Below, in pieces: positions 9,840-17,301 of a stretch of 64,000 bases of DNA. Positions within the stretch are counted from its first letter, which is position 1. Each line of letters starts with the position of its first letter. The position numbers and the translations under genes are program-made. The notes under the pieces are model-generated. The model saw only the letters and a program-made list of their open reading frames with translations. It was not told the origin of the DNA and did not search any database. The stretch is from Chitinophaga deserti. Its GTDB lineage: Bacteria; Bacteroidota; Bacteroidia; Chitinophagales; Chitinophagaceae. The stretch lies in contig NZ_QFFK01000002.1 of assembly GCF_003149455.1 (NCBI RefSeq), forward strand, positions 620,001-684,000, written 5' to 3'.

Positions 9840-10064
9840 ATGACATCAAATGTAATTGTAGCAATTGTCCTTGTTTTCGGATTCGGAACGTTGTTTCCTT
9901 TCCTTATTTGGCTTTCCCTTCTTTTAGTAAATCGGCTGTTTCCTCCAAAGGAATTTACCATCGTCAGTAGAAAAACCGGAAAGGTGGTAACATTAAAAAT
10001 GAAGGAGGAGAATGATGCAGAGGATTTACTTGAATTCGGGAGAGTTTTTTTAGGAAAAGAATAA
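9840..10064 (+). CDS. Small single-pass membrane protein of unknown function
   Basis: I do not recognise this 74-aa protein. Residues 4-33 are strongly hydrophobic (one long transmembrane helix, possibly bent at FGFGTLFPF). A soluble tail follows (KEFTIVSRKTGKVV, then an acidic EENDAEDLLEFG stretch). The gene ends nine bases before the next small gene, so the two form a pair. Base composition is clearly more AT-rich than in the neighbouring aldehyde dehydrogenase and PDZ genes, which may mean later acquisition. An overlapping 76-aa frame at 9740 has poor protein character and was not called. Confidence 0.6.
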   Translation: MTSNVIVAIVLVFGFGTLFPFLIWLSLLLVNRLFPPKEFTIVSRKTGKVVTLKMKEENDAEDLLEFGRVFLGKE

Positions 10065-10073
10065 ACATAAAAT

Positions 10074-10487
10074 ATGAAGTATTCCGATGTAATACAAGGG
10101 ACCAATGGCCCACTTACAATCAGCGCTGATAGCGTAGCCGGAGCAGGAAGCGGAATGATGATTTTGTATCTGGCACAAAGCTTACCGGATGGAGCAGCTT
10201 ATAAATCCTGGATTATTACAATGGTGCCGGTAATCACTTTAGTAATAAAACGCTGTTGGAGTTTTTGTGAGCCCGATATAGTTTTTTTATTAAAGAATGG
10301 TAGGGCGAATATTGCAAGGAGCAGGTGTTTGAGAAGAATAGATGAACTGATGAATGATCCGGCAATTCAGGATGATATAAAGGCTGATTTAAGTGACATG
10401 AAAATGCATGCCCGGGTATCCTCTGTTTTAGATTTGTACAAATATTGGAAAGCGTCTAAGCAGGTACAAAATCAAAACAGGGAATAA
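10074..10487 (+). CDS. Small putative membrane protein, second gene of an unrecognised pair
   Basis: This 137-aa product has no family I can name. The N-terminal part has one or two hydrophobic segments (about residues 22-35 and 44-60, the second being WIITMVPVITLVIKRCW). From residue 65 on it is charged and helical, with basic residues right after the membrane segment (KNGRANIARSRCLRRIDEL), suggesting a cytoplasmic tail by the positive-inside rule. It follows the 74-aa membrane gene by nine bases, and the pair probably acts together. It shares the low GC of its partner. Use of the minus-strand terminator beyond it by this gene would be weak. Confidence 0.6.
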   Translation: MKYSDVIQGTNGPLTISADSVAGAGSGMMILYLAQSLPDGAAYKSWIITMVPVITLVIKRCWSFCEPDIVFLLKNGRANIARSRCLRRIDELMNDPAIQDDIKADLSDMKMHARVSSVLDLYKYWKASKQVQNQNRE

Positions 10488-10514
10488 AAAAACGGCCCGG
10501 GTAAACCCGGACCG
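10488..10514 (-). terminator. Terminator of the PDZ-protein gene
   Basis: The hairpin CGGNCCGGGT / ACCCGGNCCG with one mismatch lies about 40 bp past the minus-strand stop. On the minus strand it is followed by a run of T (A7 on the + strand at about 10486-10492). It could also weakly stop the small-gene pair coming from the left. Confidence 0.7.
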
Positions 10515-10554
10515 CCTCTCTTTGCTTTACACTAAACTATATCTGCCTTATAAT

Positions 10555-11520
10555 TTACAGGTTTTCGGAGCGCAGTTTGCGCGGCACTTTCACTGTCAGT
10601 GTTTCGGATTTCCCATTGCGAAGGATGCCGAAATTGATAGTGGTTTTATCTTTCGCTTCGCGGTATCCGGCGGATACTTCGCGGGCGTTTTTAACGGCCT
10701 GGCCATCTACGTTTTGAATAACATCTCCGGTTTTGAATCCGGCTTTGTCCGCTGCTGATCCGGTTTCAACGGTTTGCACGGTAGCTCCGTCATTCTCTTC
10801 ACGGTCTTGTACCTGGAGGCCCAGTTTGGGTTGGGCGTTAGGATTGAAAAGCTCATCGAAGCTGCGGGGCATTGAGAAGGCGCGCGGCTCTTCATCAAGC
10901 AGGCGCGGACTGCGATAGCGGCGGCCTTTCATAACATCTTCCGCACTATCGCGCGGCTGTAGTTTCGCTTTTGATTTTTGTTCTTTTTTATCGCGGAGAT
11001 ATGTAACGGTTACATCATCTCCGGGTTGTAGTTTACCGATGGTTTCGAACAGATCCTGCGGCTCACTGATCTTTGTGTCGTTTACTTTTGTTATCACATC
11101 ACCCACTTTAATACCTGCTTTTGCTGCAGCGCTGCCTTCGGCAACTTCAGTTACGGTGGCGCCTTCGGCAGTAGTTTTCCCGGTAATCACACCAAGTACT
11201 GCAGGCCCGGGAGTAACAACATCTTCAAAAGCGATAGCCGGATTTTCGTCAGGGAAATTACCATTGCGCGGGGTAACAATACGTTGCTTCACGGTAATGT
11301 TTTCCCCTTTGTATTCCCTGATGGGCTTACCATCCACGAGTACTTCACCATCTTTTATCTCAACGGTTACTTTCGCGTTCTGCGAATCGCCCTTACGTTT
11401 AATGATGATCTCATCATACTCTCCCATTTTACCGATTCGCCTGTCCTGTGCGGATACCGCGGACGAGGCCAGGGTAAAAGCGAGGAGAAGAGAGCTGCCG
11501 GAAAAGAGGAGTTTACGCAT
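10555..11520 (-). CDS. Periplasmic protein with two PDZ domains and no protease domain
   Basis: This 321-aa protein has a Sec signal peptide (cleavage near residue 24, after SAVSA) and then a charged region. A first PDZ domain (about residues 110-185, AVLGVITGKT... GDVITKVNDTKI) is followed by a basic linker rich in R/P and a second PDZ domain (about 232-310, LGLQVQDREE... GDVIQNVDGQAV). The arrangement looks like the two PDZ repeats of HtrA/DegP, but there is no trypsin-like His-Asp-Ser domain. A scaffold or substrate-binding role in the envelope is inference. A TAnnTTTG-like promoter element lies 26 bp upstream. Confidence 0.8.
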   Translation of the reverse strand: MRKLLFSGSSLLLAFTLASSAVSAQDRRIGKMGEYDEIIIKRKGDSQNAKVTVEIKDGEVLVDGKPIREYKGENITVKQRIVTPRNGNFPDENPAIAFEDVVTPGPAVLGVITGKTTAEGATVTEVAEGSAAAKAGIKVGDVITKVNDTKISEPQDLFETIGKLQPGDDVTVTYLRDKKEQKSKAKLQPRDSAEDVMKGRRYRSPRLLDEEPRAFSMPRSFDELFNPNAQPKLGLQVQDREENDGATVQTVETGSAADKAGFKTGDVIQNVDGQAVKNAREVSAGYREAKDKTTINFGILRNGKSETLTVKVPRKLRSENL

Positions 11521-11545
11521 ATTGAATCATTTTTTAGTGACAAGG

Positions 11546-11553
11546 CAAATTTA
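11546..11553 (-). promoter_or_regulatory. Bacteroidota -7 element for the PDZ gene
   Basis: On the minus strand the octamer reads TAAATTTG, an exact TAnnTTTG match 26-33 bp before the ATG. I see no clear TTG at the -33 position. Confidence 0.4.
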
Positions 11554-11776
11554 CAGGCAGGAGGGGGTAAAGAAAAGTTAAAAAGAGAAACGGGAAGATA
11601 AGGGAATGTTAAAAAGTGAAGGAGACCGGACGATGTTGGCCAAGTCCACCTACTTCAGCCGGGTGGTCACAAATATGACAAGTTTGTAATCGCATACAGG
11701 ACAATGGGTTTAATAACGAAATGTTTCGTTCTGCCCTGCTTCAACGCCAACATTCAGGCCGGGAAATGCCTTCTAA

Positions 11777-11886
11777 AGGCTGTGTAAGGCAGTGTAGAGG
11801 CTGTCTACCCTTAGTGTAACAGAAGTCTAAAGGCAGTAACAAGGCAGTCCGGAGGTAGTAACACCGTAGTCTAAAGGCAGGAATCG
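11777..11886. repeat. Degenerate tandem array with 11-bp period
   Basis: From 11788 consecutive 11-mers start at 11788, 11799, 11810, 11821, 11832, 11843, 11854, 11865 and 11876. Most fit GGCAGTCTAAA loosely; AGT or a close variant is at positions 4-6 of most units. Identical TCTAAAGGCAG strings at 11826 and 11870 are 44 bp (four units) apart. The array fills the gap between the PDZ gene and alaS and has no reading frame. The remaining parts of 11554-11776 show nothing recognisable. Confidence 0.7.
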
Positions 11887-11926
11887 ACCATGTTAGCAAC
11901 CGTATTCAGGGGTTAGTTCCATAAAA

Positions 11927-11948
11927 AAAGGCTCCCGGAGGAGCCTTT
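11927..11948 (-). terminator. alaS terminator
   Basis: The arms AAAGGCTCC and GGAGCCTTT flank a 4-nt loop just past the alaS stop codon. On the minus strand a run of T (A7 on +) follows. Confidence 0.85.
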
Positions 11949-11952
11949 CTAT

Positions 11953-14565
11953 TTAGAGGATGCTTTTCACTTTTTCAATTACCGTACCGAACTGGCTGGT
12001 ATCCTGTCCGCCTGCGGATGCGAGGGTAGGCTGGCCACCACCGCCTCCTTTGATGAGGCCGGCAATCTGTTCTTTGATAATTTTCTGTGCATTGAGGCCC
12101 TTGTCTTTCACGAGGTCGTCGGAAATGAGGACTGCTACCTGTGCTTTCCCGCCTGCATTGGCGCAGAGAACCACGAGGTAGGGGGCAGTAAGCAGGTCTT
12201 TCAACGCAATAGCGTATTGCTTCACGGTGTCGGCGCTGGAAGCGTCTACCACTGTTCCGAGGAACTGTACGCCATTCACAGTAACTGCCTGCTGCGGTAA
12301 TGCGGCGGCGGCCTGCTGGGCTGCCTTCAGTTCGAGAGCAGCCAGTTGCTTTTCGAGTGCAGACTTTTCAGCCACGAGTGTTTCCACAGCCTTAGCGGGT
12401 TCTTTAGGGTTCTTAACCGCGGCTTTCACCTCTTTCAGCTGGGCTATCTGTTCATTGATGTAAGCTTCCGCTTTGGCGCCGGTTACGGCTTCAATCCTCC
12501 TTACGCCGGCAGCTACCGCGCCTTCGGAGAGGAATTTGAAGATTCCCAGCTCACCGGTATGGCCGATGTGGGTACCACCACAAAGCTCAACGGAATAGTT
12601 GGGATCGATGGTTACTACGCGAACGGTTTCGCCATACTTCTCACCGAAAAGGGCCATAGCACCGAGTTCCATTGCGGCATCCCGGGGCATTTCGCGGATG
12701 ATCACCGGAATGTTCTCACGGATCTTCTGGTTCACGATGGTTTCAATGGCGGCCAGCTCTTCATCAGTCACTTTGGAGAAGTGAGAGAAGTCGAAGCGCA
12801 GATAATCCGCATTCACCAGGGAGCCTTTCTGGGCCACGTGAGTACCCAGCGTTTGGCGAAGGGCAGCATGGAGCAGGTGAGTAGCGGAGTGGTGACGGGC
12901 AATATCCTGGCGTTTGGTAACGTCCACTTCTGCCTTTACAGGTGCTTCCGGATTGGAGGGCAGCTGGTCGGTAAAATGCACGATGAGGTCGTTTTCCTTC
13001 CTGGTATCAGTTACTGCGATGGCTTCTGATCCGAAATAAAGGGTTCCGGTATCGCCTACCTGTCCGCCGGATTCGGCATAGAAAGGTGTTTTATCCAGCA
13101 CGATTTGGAACTGATCTTTGCCTTTGGCAGAAATGGAACGGTATTTCAGCACTTTGGCATCGGCCGCCAGTTCGGTATAGCCGATGAAAATGCCGGAAGG
13201 CTGTTCGCTGAGTAGGGTCCAGTCGCCCATATCGAGCTTGGTGGCTGCGCGGGAACGGTCTTTTTGTTTATTCAGTTCGGTCTTGAAGCCTTCTTCATCC
13301 ACGCTGAATCCTTTTTCGGAAGCAATGAGCATGGTGAGGTCGAGCGGGAAGCCGTAAGTATCGTATAGTTCAAAAGCCACGGGGCCTTCGATGGTTTTGG
13401 TGGCACTGGAGGTAATGGTTTCCAGTCGTCCCAAACCGCTTTCCAGCGTGCGGAGGAAGCTGTTTTCTTCCTCAAACACCACTTTCTTCACGAACTCGAG
13501 CTGTTCGGCCAGCTCAGGGAATACCTGCCGGAATTCTTCGGCCAGCTTCGGCACGAGGTCGTGCAGGAGGGGTTGCTTAAAGTCGAGGAAAGAGAAATAG
13601 TAACGCACTGCTCTGCGGAGGATGCGGCGGATTACATATCCGGAGCCGGTGTTGGACGGCAGTTGTCCATCAGCTATTGTGAAGCAGATGGCGCGGATGT
13701 GATCGGCGATTACGCGGAAGGCGATATCGGTTTTTTCGGTCTGACCGTATTTTTTACCGCAAAGTGCTTCAGTAGCATGAATGAGGGGCATGAACACATC
13801 GGTGTCGTAGTTGCTCTGCTTGCCCTGGATCACGCGTACCAGGCGTTCGAAGCCCATACCGGTATCAACGTGCTTTGCAGGCAGGGGCACGAGGGAGCGG
13901 TCTTTCATGCGGTTAAACTGCATGAATACGTTGTTCCAGATCTCGATTACCTGCGGATGATCGTTGTTCACGAGGTCTTTCCCGGGAACGGCAGCTCTTT
14001 CGGCTTCTGTCCTGCAGTCTACGTGAATTTCGGTACAGGGGCCACATGGACCGGTTTCGCCCATTTCCCAGAAGTTATCCTTTTTGTTACCCATGAGGAT
14101 ACGGTCTTCCGCGATATGGCGCTTCCAGAATTCGAAGGCTTCCGTATCTGCTTCGAGGTTTTCGGAGGCATCCCCTTCAAAAACGGTAACATACAGGCGG
14201 TCTTTCGGCAGCTTGTACACTTCTGTGAGCAGTTCCCAGCTCCAGGCGATGGCATCTGCCTTGAAATAATCCCCGAAGCTCCAGTTGCCCAGCATTTCGA
14301 ACATGGTGTGGTGATAGGTGTCTATCCCTACTTCTTCCAGGTCGTTATGCTTGCCGCTTACGCGGAGGCATTTCTGGGTGTCGGCCACGCGGGGCCAGTT
14401 CGCCGGCTTGTTGCCGAGAAAAATGTCTTTAAACTGGTTCATCCCTGCGTTGGTAAACAGCAGGGTAGGGTCGTTTTTCAGAACTATCGGCGCGGAAGGC
14501 ACGATGTGGTGCCCCTTGGAGGCGAAAAAATCCAGGAACTGTTGCCTGATCTGGGCTGCGGTCAT
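11953..14565 (-). CDS. alaS: Alanine-tRNA ligase
   Basis: AlaRS charges tRNA(Ala) and edits Ser/Gly mischarging. The 870-aa product has the full domain order. First is the class II catalytic core (opening TAAQIRQQFLDFFASKGHHIV, motif-2 region GMNQFKD, and the NFWEMGETGPCGPCTEIH segment). A tRNA-recognition helical domain follows. The editing domain has zinc ligands in HHSATHLLHAALR and the distal CGGTH motif. Last is the C-Ala/DHHA1 domain ending in KGGGGGQPTLASAGG. Start ATG 14565 fits the family N-terminus. It has its own terminator and is divergent from the M23 peptidase gene across an AT-rich 326-bp gap. Confidence 0.98.
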   Translation of the reverse strand: MTAAQIRQQFLDFFASKGHHIVPSAPIVLKNDPTLLFTNAGMNQFKDIFLGNKPANWPRVADTQKCLRVSGKHNDLEEVGIDTYHHTMFEMLGNWSFGDYFKADAIAWSWELLTEVYKLPKDRLYVTVFEGDASENLEADTEAFEFWKRHIAEDRILMGNKKDNFWEMGETGPCGPCTEIHVDCRTEAERAAVPGKDLVNNDHPQVIEIWNNVFMQFNRMKDRSLVPLPAKHVDTGMGFERLVRVIQGKQSNYDTDVFMPLIHATEALCGKKYGQTEKTDIAFRVIADHIRAICFTIADGQLPSNTGSGYVIRRILRRAVRYYFSFLDFKQPLLHDLVPKLAEEFRQVFPELAEQLEFVKKVVFEEENSFLRTLESGLGRLETITSSATKTIEGPVAFELYDTYGFPLDLTMLIASEKGFSVDEEGFKTELNKQKDRSRAATKLDMGDWTLLSEQPSGIFIGYTELAADAKVLKYRSISAKGKDQFQIVLDKTPFYAESGGQVGDTGTLYFGSEAIAVTDTRKENDLIVHFTDQLPSNPEAPVKAEVDVTKRQDIARHHSATHLLHAALRQTLGTHVAQKGSLVNADYLRFDFSHFSKVTDEELAAIETIVNQKIRENIPVIIREMPRDAAMELGAMALFGEKYGETVRVVTIDPNYSVELCGGTHIGHTGELGIFKFLSEGAVAAGVRRIEAVTGAKAEAYINEQIAQLKEVKAAVKNPKEPAKAVETLVAEKSALEKQLAALELKAAQQAAAALPQQAVTVNGVQFLGTVVDASSADTVKQYAIALKDLLTAPYLVVLCANAGGKAQVAVLISDDLVKDKGLNAQKIIKEQIAGLIKGGGGGQPTLASAGGQDTSQFGTVIEKVKSIL

Positions 14566-14891
14566 AAAATATTAGTCGGTATTAATATCTAATTTTATAG
14601 TTATAATTGCATCCGTCCTAAAATTGGCGTTATTTTGTAAAGATCGCAAAGTGGCTCGCCTGGAAATTGAGACTCAAAAGGTTGAAGTTTTAGCCTAATT
14701 CAATTAGGTTTGCGGACCCCGGTTACAACCGTTCAATTTTGGCGCAGGGTGGAATGCGGTGCAAAAATATCGAAATATTCATAACTAGCTAACCGCCATT
14801 TTTCCGGGTAAATCAGCCCGGGAACCGGATTGATAATAAATTTTTAAGGGAAGCGTTCTATCGTACGCTTATATCAACCCACAAAAGGTGC
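14566..14891. promoter_or_regulatory. Divergent intergenic region between alaS and the M23 peptidase gene
   Basis: The region is AT-rich and non-coding. It contains a near-perfect palindrome at 14694-14708 (CCTAATT-c-AATTAGG) that could be an operator. No tRNA-like or terminator-like fold is evident. Promoters for both flanking genes must lie here, but I cannot place either confidently. Confidence 0.3.
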
Positions 14892-15863
14892 ATGAAGAAA
14901 GTCAAGTATTTCTATAATACACAAACGCTTAAATACGAAAAGCTCGTAGTTTCCGTGAAGGTGAAAGTCCTCCGGATACTCGGTTTCCTGTCGGCCGCCA
15001 TCGTGACCGGCATTCTTTTTCTCTCCGTATCCTACCGTTTCCTGGATTCTCCTAAAGAAACGATGCTCCGCCGTGACCTCGACAATATGAAGGAAGAATA
15101 CAACAACCTTCGTGAGCGTATGGGAGAGATGAAATCCCAGCTGGGAGAGCTTCAGCACCGCGATAATGAGATTTACCGTGTGATATTCGAAGCAGCGCCC
15201 ATCCCGGATAGTGTGCGGGCAGGGCAGAATGTGAAGGAAGACCCCAACCAGTCGCTGGCAGTGAAGCCCGAAAGCGAGATCATCGCCGCCACCCGTAATA
15301 TGCTGAACGAACTGGGCTCCCGCGTGCAGCTCCAGGAAAAATCTTATTTGCAGATAGAAGACCTGATTAAGAATAAGCAGAAGATGCTGGCCTCCATCCC
15401 CGCTATCCAGCCGGTGGCCAACAAGGACCTCGACCGGATCGCTTCCGGCTTTGGCTACCGCATCGACCCGATCTATAAAACCGTAAAATTCCACTCCGGT
15501 CTCGATTTCACCGCACCTTCCGGTACGCCTATCTACGCTACGGGGGATGGTACCATTGAGGAATCGAGCCTCAGCGATGTAGGTTATGGCAACCACGTGG
15601 TGGTGAACCATGGCTATGGCTACAAATCCCTCTACGGCCACATGGTCCGCATCAAAGCCAAGCGCGGCCAGGCGGTGAAACGTGGCGATGTACTGGGCTG
15701 GGTGGGCAGCACCGGTAAATCCACCGGACCGCATTGCCATTACGAAGTCATGAAAAACGGCGTCAAAGTAGATCCTGTCTACTTTTTTTATAATGATCTT
15801 ACTCCCGAGCAATTCGACCGCATGCTGAAGATCGCCCGTTCGGGCAACCAGTCTTTCGATTAA
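14892..15863 (+). CDS. Membrane-anchored M23-family (LytM) metalloendopeptidase
   Basis: This is a probable peptidoglycan DD-endopeptidase, or an activator of one, acting in the periplasm. The 323-aa protein has a short cytoplasmic N-terminus, one transmembrane helix (about 29-48), a coiled-coil stretch (about 57-95) and a linker. A C-terminal LytM domain follows (about 180-295). Zinc ligands are visible and intact: His201 and Asp205 in HSGLDF, and HCH at 281-283 with His283 as ligand. That suggests a catalytically competent enzyme rather than an EnvC/NlpD-type activator. Family members link to wall growth, cell shape or division. The next two genes run in the same direction. Confidence 0.9.
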   Translation: MKKVKYFYNTQTLKYEKLVVSVKVKVLRILGFLSAAIVTGILFLSVSYRFLDSPKETMLRRDLDNMKEEYNNLRERMGEMKSQLGELQHRDNEIYRVIFEAAPIPDSVRAGQNVKEDPNQSLAVKPESEIIAATRNMLNELGSRVQLQEKSYLQIEDLIKNKQKMLASIPAIQPVANKDLDRIASGFGYRIDPIYKTVKFHSGLDFTAPSGTPIYATGDGTIEESSLSDVGYGNHVVVNHGYGYKSLYGHMVRIKAKRGQAVKRGDVLGWVGSTGKSTGPHCHYEVMKNGVKVDPVYFFYNDLTPEQFDRMLKIARSGNQSFD

Positions 15864-15958
15864 TGGAATGATTATTGAGAGAAAAGGCGGTTCAGTTCAT
15901 GGGATGGATTCCGTAATATTGTATCCGTAATCTTTTTCATTATCAATTAGTTTCGGTT

Positions 15959-16492
15959 ATGATGCAGCAACTGGACTTATTCGGCCTCCCGACGCAGCCC
16001 CCTGCCGTAAAGCCGCCTGTTAACGGAGATCCCGAAAAGGGAACCGGTACCGCCGAGGTACCAGGTACACCGCTACCCGCAGGCGAAGCGCCGGTAAAGG
16101 GCAAGAAACGGGGACGAAAAAGTCTCAAAGAGCTGTCCGGCGATCCTCACGTAATCCAGGAACTGGAAAAGCTTACGCTCGACAAACAGTACTACTCTAT
16201 CAGCGAAGTTGCCGGTATGTTCAGGGTTAACACCTCGCTCATCCGCTACTGGGAAAATGAGTTCGACATTCTCCAGCCTAAAAAGAACAGAAAGGGCGAC
16301 CGCCTTTTCCGGCAGGAAGATATCCAGCACCTTAAACTCATCTACCATCTGCTGCGTGAAAGAAAGTACACTATCGAAGGCGCCAAACAGAAACTGCGGG
16401 AAGATAAGCGTATCGCATCCCGCAACTTTGAAATGGTAAAGTCCCTCGAGAAAGTCAGAACGTTCCTGACGGAGTTAAAAGATCAATTATAA
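15959..16492 (+). CDS. MerR-family transcriptional regulator
   Basis: The 177-aa protein has an N-terminal proline-rich low-complexity stretch (about 1-45) and a basic KKRGRKS patch. The winged-helix MerR DNA-binding domain runs from about 75 to 145 (YYSISEVAGMFRVNTSLIRYW, then the wing and second helix pair). The C-terminus is a short helix rather than a metal- or drug-binding domain, and there are no conserved metal cysteines. This form is common in Bacteroidota next to cell-envelope genes. It probably dimerises through its C-terminal helix. Targets are unknown. It is 95 bp after the peptidase gene and 11 bp before the next gene. Confidence 0.88.
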   Translation: MMQQLDLFGLPTQPPAVKPPVNGDPEKGTGTAEVPGTPLPAGEAPVKGKKRGRKSLKELSGDPHVIQELEKLTLDKQYYSISEVAGMFRVNTSLIRYWENEFDILQPKKNRKGDRLFRQEDIQHLKLIYHLLRERKYTIEGAKQKLREDKRIASRNFEMVKSLEKVRTFLTELKDQL

Positions 16493-16503
16493 AATAGGAC
16501 ATT

Positions 16504-16992
16504 ATGCGTTTACAAACAGTTTTACTGGGATGCGGCTTGTTGCTGTCAACCGTGACCATGGGCCAGAGCCAGCCCCTCAAGGGTAAATTCGAGATGAAAC
16601 AGCTCATCAACGATTCTTCCTACGCCTGGTTCTACACCGGCGTCAACCGTTACAACGCCAATTCCACCATGGTCAACTATATCAAGACCAACAAAGATAA
16701 AATCCAGCTGGTGGCGCTGGTAAATACTACTGACGAAGCAAGCCGCAAGCTGCTCCCCGAATTCTATAAAGTGATGATCCTCGCCAGTGTGCCCGAAGAA
16801 AGCATTCATATGTATGGCACCGATAATTCCGGCAACACCGGAAACGAAAAGGCAGATGGATACAAGGTGAAGAAATACCCTACCATCCTCGTGATGAGAG
16901 ACGGTAAAGAAGAAGGCCGTATTTCCGGTGCTGCTAAAGCTACCATTGAAGATGATCTGGCTCAGATCCTCATGAAGATGAACGCTAAATAA
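16504..16992 (+). CDS. Exported thioredoxin-fold protein lacking the CxxC motif
   Basis: This is a 162-aa protein with an N-terminal signal peptide (cleavage likely after TMGQS, near residue 22). The mature part follows a thioredoxin fold, with a strand-helix unit then KKYPTILVMRDGKEEGRISGA, which holds the conserved cis-proline (YPT). No cysteine pair is present where CxxC should be, so redox catalysis is unlikely; a binding or chaperone role is inference. It lies 11 bp after the MerR-like gene and is likely co-transcribed. A good terminator follows. Confidence 0.7.
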   Translation: MRLQTVLLGCGLLLSTVTMGQSQPLKGKFEMKQLINDSSYAWFYTGVNRYNANSTMVNYIKTNKDKIQLVALVNTTDEASRKLLPEFYKVMILASVPEESIHMYGTDNSGNTGNEKADGYKVKKYPTILVMRDGKEEGRISGAAKATIEDDLAQILMKMNAK

Positions 16993-17018
16993 CATTAGGG
17001 AATCTCCCTTATAAGTAG

Positions 17019-17049
17019 AAATCCCCGCCGGTATTACCAGCGGGGATTT
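17019..17049 (+). terminator. Terminator after the thioredoxin-fold gene
   Basis: The arms AAATCCCCGC and GCGGGGATTT (17019-17028 and 17040-17049) are perfect, with an 11-nt loop and a T-rich tail. Confidence 0.85.
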
Positions 17050-17087
17050 CTTTTATTATGATTCATGCCTTTCCTGCAAGGCCATCA

Positions 17088-17164
17088 TGCAATTACAAGT
17101 TAGTTACCAGTTAGTTACAAGTTAGTTACATCGTTGCATCTATGGTGCATCTATGCGACAACTA
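17088..17164. repeat. Tandem array with 11-bp period in a convergent gap
   Basis: Seven consecutive 11-mers start at 17088, 17099, 17110, 17121, 17132, 17143 and 17154. GTTAGTTAC is exact in the units at 17099, 17110 and 17121, and GCATCTA is shared by the units at 17132 and 17143. The array lies beyond the terminator of the left gene and before the end of mscS, with no reading frame. Confidence 0.75.
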
Positions 17165-17270
17165 CGGGAGAACTTAATACTATACCCGGAGAGAAGGTGG
17201 AGGAAAGGTGGACATGATGTGGACTTGATCCGTACATGTAGTTGATAATGACTGTGTTGTGACATGATAT

Positions 17271-17297
17271 AAAACCACACTTTGTGGGCGGTTTTAA
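17271..17297 (-). terminator. Possible terminator of the MscS gene
   Basis: AAAACC and GGTTTT with an imperfect inner stem form a hairpin directly after the minus-strand stop. The stem is imperfect, so confidence is low. Confidence 0.4.
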
Positions 17298-17301
17298 CGG
17301 C

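Noticed and set aside
9740-9970. 76-codon frame overlapping the small membrane gene
   Set aside because: Irregular composition and out-of-frame overlap with the better 74-codon gene at 9840.
11777-11886. CRISPR array
   Set aside because: Units are only 11 bp, without spacers of 25-40 bp and without cas genes nearby.
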